Origin: Deltaproteobacteria bacterium
GTDB taxonomy: Bacteria > Desulfobacterota > Desulfarculia > Adiutricales > Adiutricaceae
Direction of reading: 5' to 3'
Assembly (NCBI GenBank): GCA_031279525.1
Contig: JAITIH010000058.1
Location: 1 to 8,536, forward strand
DNA: 8,536 nucleotides
The translations under genes were made by a program, and so were the position numbers. Positions 6,956 through 8,536 of the stretch are shown here, piece after piece. The notes under the pieces are model-generated. The model saw only the letters and a program-made list of their open reading frames with translations. It ran no database searches and was not told where the DNA came from. Position 1 is the first letter of the stretch. Each line of letters opens with the position of its first letter.

Positions 6956-7541
6956 GGGACGCGAGTCTTTCGCGCTTAGACTCGATCCGGCCAGTGTCCG
7001 GGTCGACGGTGAGGAGCCAGCCAGTGGCCCCTTTCCCGCTTTGGGCCCCGTGGTATAGAAAGACCGACATGGGCTTTGGGTCGGAAAACACCTGGCCGGC
7101 GGGCATGAAAATCGACCAAAAGACGCCCGGAAAGTTCTTTTTCCCGTCGTGGGCGGCGGTGGCCGGCTTTTTGACGATTTTTAGCTCGCGATCCAAAACC
7201 CGGCGCTCGTTGGGGATTCGCGCCCAGTCGGCGACTTCGAAATCCTTAAAGACCGCGGACTGAACGTCCACGAAACAGGCTTTAAGGGCGTTGGCCGCGG
7301 CGCAATTGACGACGACCCGCATTGGCCTATTTTGCCTAATCGCCCGGGCCCTGGCCTTCTCTAAAGCCGACTCTAAAAGGTTGGCCCCGTTCTTGGCCAT
7401 AATGGTCGGTTTATACGCGCGCATAAGCGGGTATGAAATAGCCGCTAAAATTGCAATAATTAATATAACAACCATTAATTCAAATGTTGTAAATCCATTT
7501 ATATTATGTTTATTGTTTATTTTAAACTTATGATTTTTCAT
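6951..7541 (-). CDS. fimT: FimT/FimU/GspH-type minor pilin
   Basis: Type IV minor pilin of the FimT/GspH class, 196 aa. PilD cleavage is predicted between Gly16 and Phe17 of NGFTTFELMVV, with Glu21 at mature +5. The hydrophobic helix spans about 17-37 and ends AAISYP, as usual in this family. The block ARARAIRQNRPMRVVV (63-78) matches the GspH pattern, as does the final GWLLTVDPDTGRIE (174-187), the TGR-containing last strands. Cys80 and Cys89 could pair. Start is ATG at 7541; it overlaps the end of pilW by 14 nt and has only a weak AAGA ribosome site, so coupling to pilW translation is likely. The first 35 or so codons use AT-ending codons (AAA, AAT, ATT, TTA) unlike the rest of the gene. 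FimU, FimT and GspH are hard to tell apart from sequence alone; the operon makes a FimU-like tip role likely. Confidence 0.87.
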   Translation of the reverse strand: MKNHKFKINNKHNINGFTTFELMVVILIIAILAAISYPLMRAYKPTIMAKNGANLLESALEKARARAIRQNRPMRVVVNCAAANALKACFVDVQSAVFKDFEVADWARIPNERRVLDRELKIVKKPATAAHDGKKNFPGVFWSIFMPAGQVFSDPKPMSVFLYHGAQSGKGATGWLLTVDPDTGRIESKRERLASP

Positions 7542-7610
7542 AATTTCTTAATTGTAATGTCGTGATTAGAGAATTATACGTAAACATTTCTCTTTTAGCC
7601 CCTCGCTTCC
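7440..7610. other. AT-rich patch over pilW 3' end and fimT 5' end
   Basis: About 170 bp markedly richer in A and T than the surrounding coding DNA, covering the last 25 or so codons of pilW and the first 35 codons of fimT. Both reading frames stay intact and both peptides match their families through the patch (pilW ends ITTLQLRN; fimT has the pilin leader and helix). Possible explanations are an exchange of the conserved pilin N-terminal region by recombination, selection for weak mRNA structure at the fimT start, or an internal promoter. No repeat or inserted element marks its edges. Confidence 0.5.
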
Positions 7611-8536
7611 GGTTAAAAAAACTTGGCCTTACGGACGACTCGCGGCCCACCCGACGCGCGGAGCGGCCCGTCAGCCCTAAGATTATGGCTTTAGGGTCGG
7701 AATGGTTAAGCCTAGAGGACCCGATTGAGGGATCTAGGTAAATGGCGTTTTGATCGATTTTTTCGTTTTCGAAAAAATAATAAAGCTCTAAATCCTCAAT
7801 GTGATCGGCCACCGGCTTGGACTCGACTAGGCTTTGCCCGCCTTGGGCGAATTTTTGGTCGTGGTTGACGGCCAATAGGCGATGCGTGGCCTCGTCGACG
7901 TAATAGGTGACGAACGACACGTTTTTAAGGTTGAAAATCGCGGCCCCTTGGGCCTCAAAGCCAGGCGGGACGACGGATGGGCTAGTGAACCGGCCACCTA
8001 AGCTTATGGCAAGCCCGACCGCCTGGTCGTCTTGGACGTAGATTTTCTCGGCCTCGAAAAGGACCGCGCCGTTATCCTTAACCATGGCCAATATGTCCCC
8101 GTCGGCCAGGGCCGCCTTGTCCACTCCCTTACTAAAAGTCAAGCTCTCGTCGCTTAAGCTCCCGACCTCTCCCGTCTGGCCGCTGAACTCCGGCTCGCCC
8201 CTTAGGATGGTGACGACGTCGGGATCGTTGGCCCCGCCGTCCTCGCCAAAAAGGGCCCTGGCCCCTTTATTCGCCTTATCGTCGCAGTAATGGAACCACC
8301 CCTCGCTCGTGGCCTCGACCGGCTCGCCGCACTTTCTATTGGGGGCGAACGGCGCGTAGACTTGGACCTTTTTGACGCCCGGGCCTAAAACGTAAAGGCC
8401 GCTGCCGGCCATCCTTAAATCCCTGGAGAGATAATACAAGGCCATCCGCAAATTTTGCTGTGATCTTAATTCGTCGTCGTTTTGGAGGTAATATTTACCG
8501 TTTAAGCTATATATAGAAAAGGCCACGGTCGAGACG
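7528..8536 (-). CDS. pilW: PilW-like minor pilin, N-terminus outside window
   Basis: Minor pilin of the PilW/GspJ class, 335 residues visible. The frame is open to the right edge, reading VSTVAFSIYS from 8535, so a GTG at 8526 is an internal valine codon and not the start. What is missing is the leader, the PilD cleavage site and the first part of the hydrophobic helix, probably some 15-30 residues. The visible signature is QQNLRMALYYLSRDLRMAG (26-44), nearly identical in pattern to the PilW family block. Cys69 and Cys84 lie in the following loop and may form a disulfide. A long beta-rich domain follows and ends with KAIILGLTGRSARR, then a basic loop and NSLITTLQLRN, the family's usual last strand. 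The stop overlaps the fimT start by 14 nt. In studied systems PilW bridges the other minor pilins in the tip complex. Confidence 0.88.
   Translation of the reverse strand, partial: VSTVAFSIYSLNGKYYLQNDDELRSQQNLRMALYYLSRDLRMAGSGLYVLGPGVKKVQVYAPFAPNRKCGEPVEATSEGWFHYCDDKANKGARALFGEDGGANDPDVVTILRGEPEFSGQTGEVGSLSDESLTFSKGVDKAALADGDILAMVKDNGAVLFEAEKIYVQDDQAVGLAISLGGRFTSPSVVPPGFEAQGAAIFNLKNVSFVTYYVDEATHRLLAVNHDQKFAQGGQSLVESKPVADHIEDLELYYFFENEKIDQNAIYLDPSIGSSRLNHSDPKAIILGLTGRSARRVGRESSVRPSFFNRKRGAKREMFTYNSLITTLQLRNYEKS

Noticed and set aside
7615..7621. Possible frameshift in pilW at a run of seven A (T on the coding strand)
   Set aside because: The same frame holds family-like sequence on both sides (KAIILGLTGRSARR before, NSLITTLQLRN after), so no shift is needed.
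8524..8526. GTG as the pilW start codon
   Set aside because: The frame stays open to the window edge and the residues before it (VST) continue a pilin hydrophobic helix; the leader and cleavage site must lie upstream.
1..8536. CRISPR array, tRNA, IS element or prophage genes
   Set aside because: No spaced direct repeats, cloverleaf-like sequence, transposase or phage-like reading frames were seen on either strand.

Overview
The window is most of one leftward (minus-strand) operon for the minor pilins and tip adhesin of a type IVa pilus. In transcription order, from right to left, it reads pilW (5' end off the right edge), fimT/gspH, pilV, pilX, a very long pilY1, and then a strong rho-independent terminator at the left edge. 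No gene on the plus strand is credible, and there is no tRNA, rRNA, CRISPR array, IS element or prophage gene.

The organism is a Gram-negative bacterium. The PilY1 form points to the Desulfobacterota/deltaproteobacterial group: it has a Ca-loop motif followed by 'YYGYFD' near its N-terminus, a 'GNWLNYL..SRMD..RKILYGG' block and a total of almost 1,800 residues. This placement is inference from family resemblance and is not firm. Base composition is moderately GC-rich with frequent GCC, GAC, GTC and CTG codons, broken by two AT-rich islands (about 5487-5580 and 7440-7610).

How the genes work together: FimT, PilV, PilW and PilX are prepilins, cleaved after a conserved glycine by the prepilin peptidase PilD. 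In studied type IVa systems the minor pilins form a complex that starts pilus assembly and sits at the tip. PilY1 is exported by Sec, caps that complex and acts in adhesion, Ca-dependent retraction control and surface sensing. pilW and fimT overlap by 14 nt. pilV and pilX are 9 nt apart, with the pilX ribosome binding site over the pilV stop. fimT and pilV are separated by a 116-nt spacer rich in hairpins. pilX and pilY1 are separated by a 212-nt spacer whose upstream half looks coding and whose downstream half is an AT-rich island with two perfect palindromes.

An unknown system was looked for and not found; this is a recognisable pilus locus. The points worth a second look are in the spacers: the unexplained coding-like tail after pilX, the paired palindromes ahead of pilY1, the competing hairpins between fimT and pilV, and the AT-rich patch covering the pilW end and fimT start. 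The choice of start codon for pilY1 also matters.
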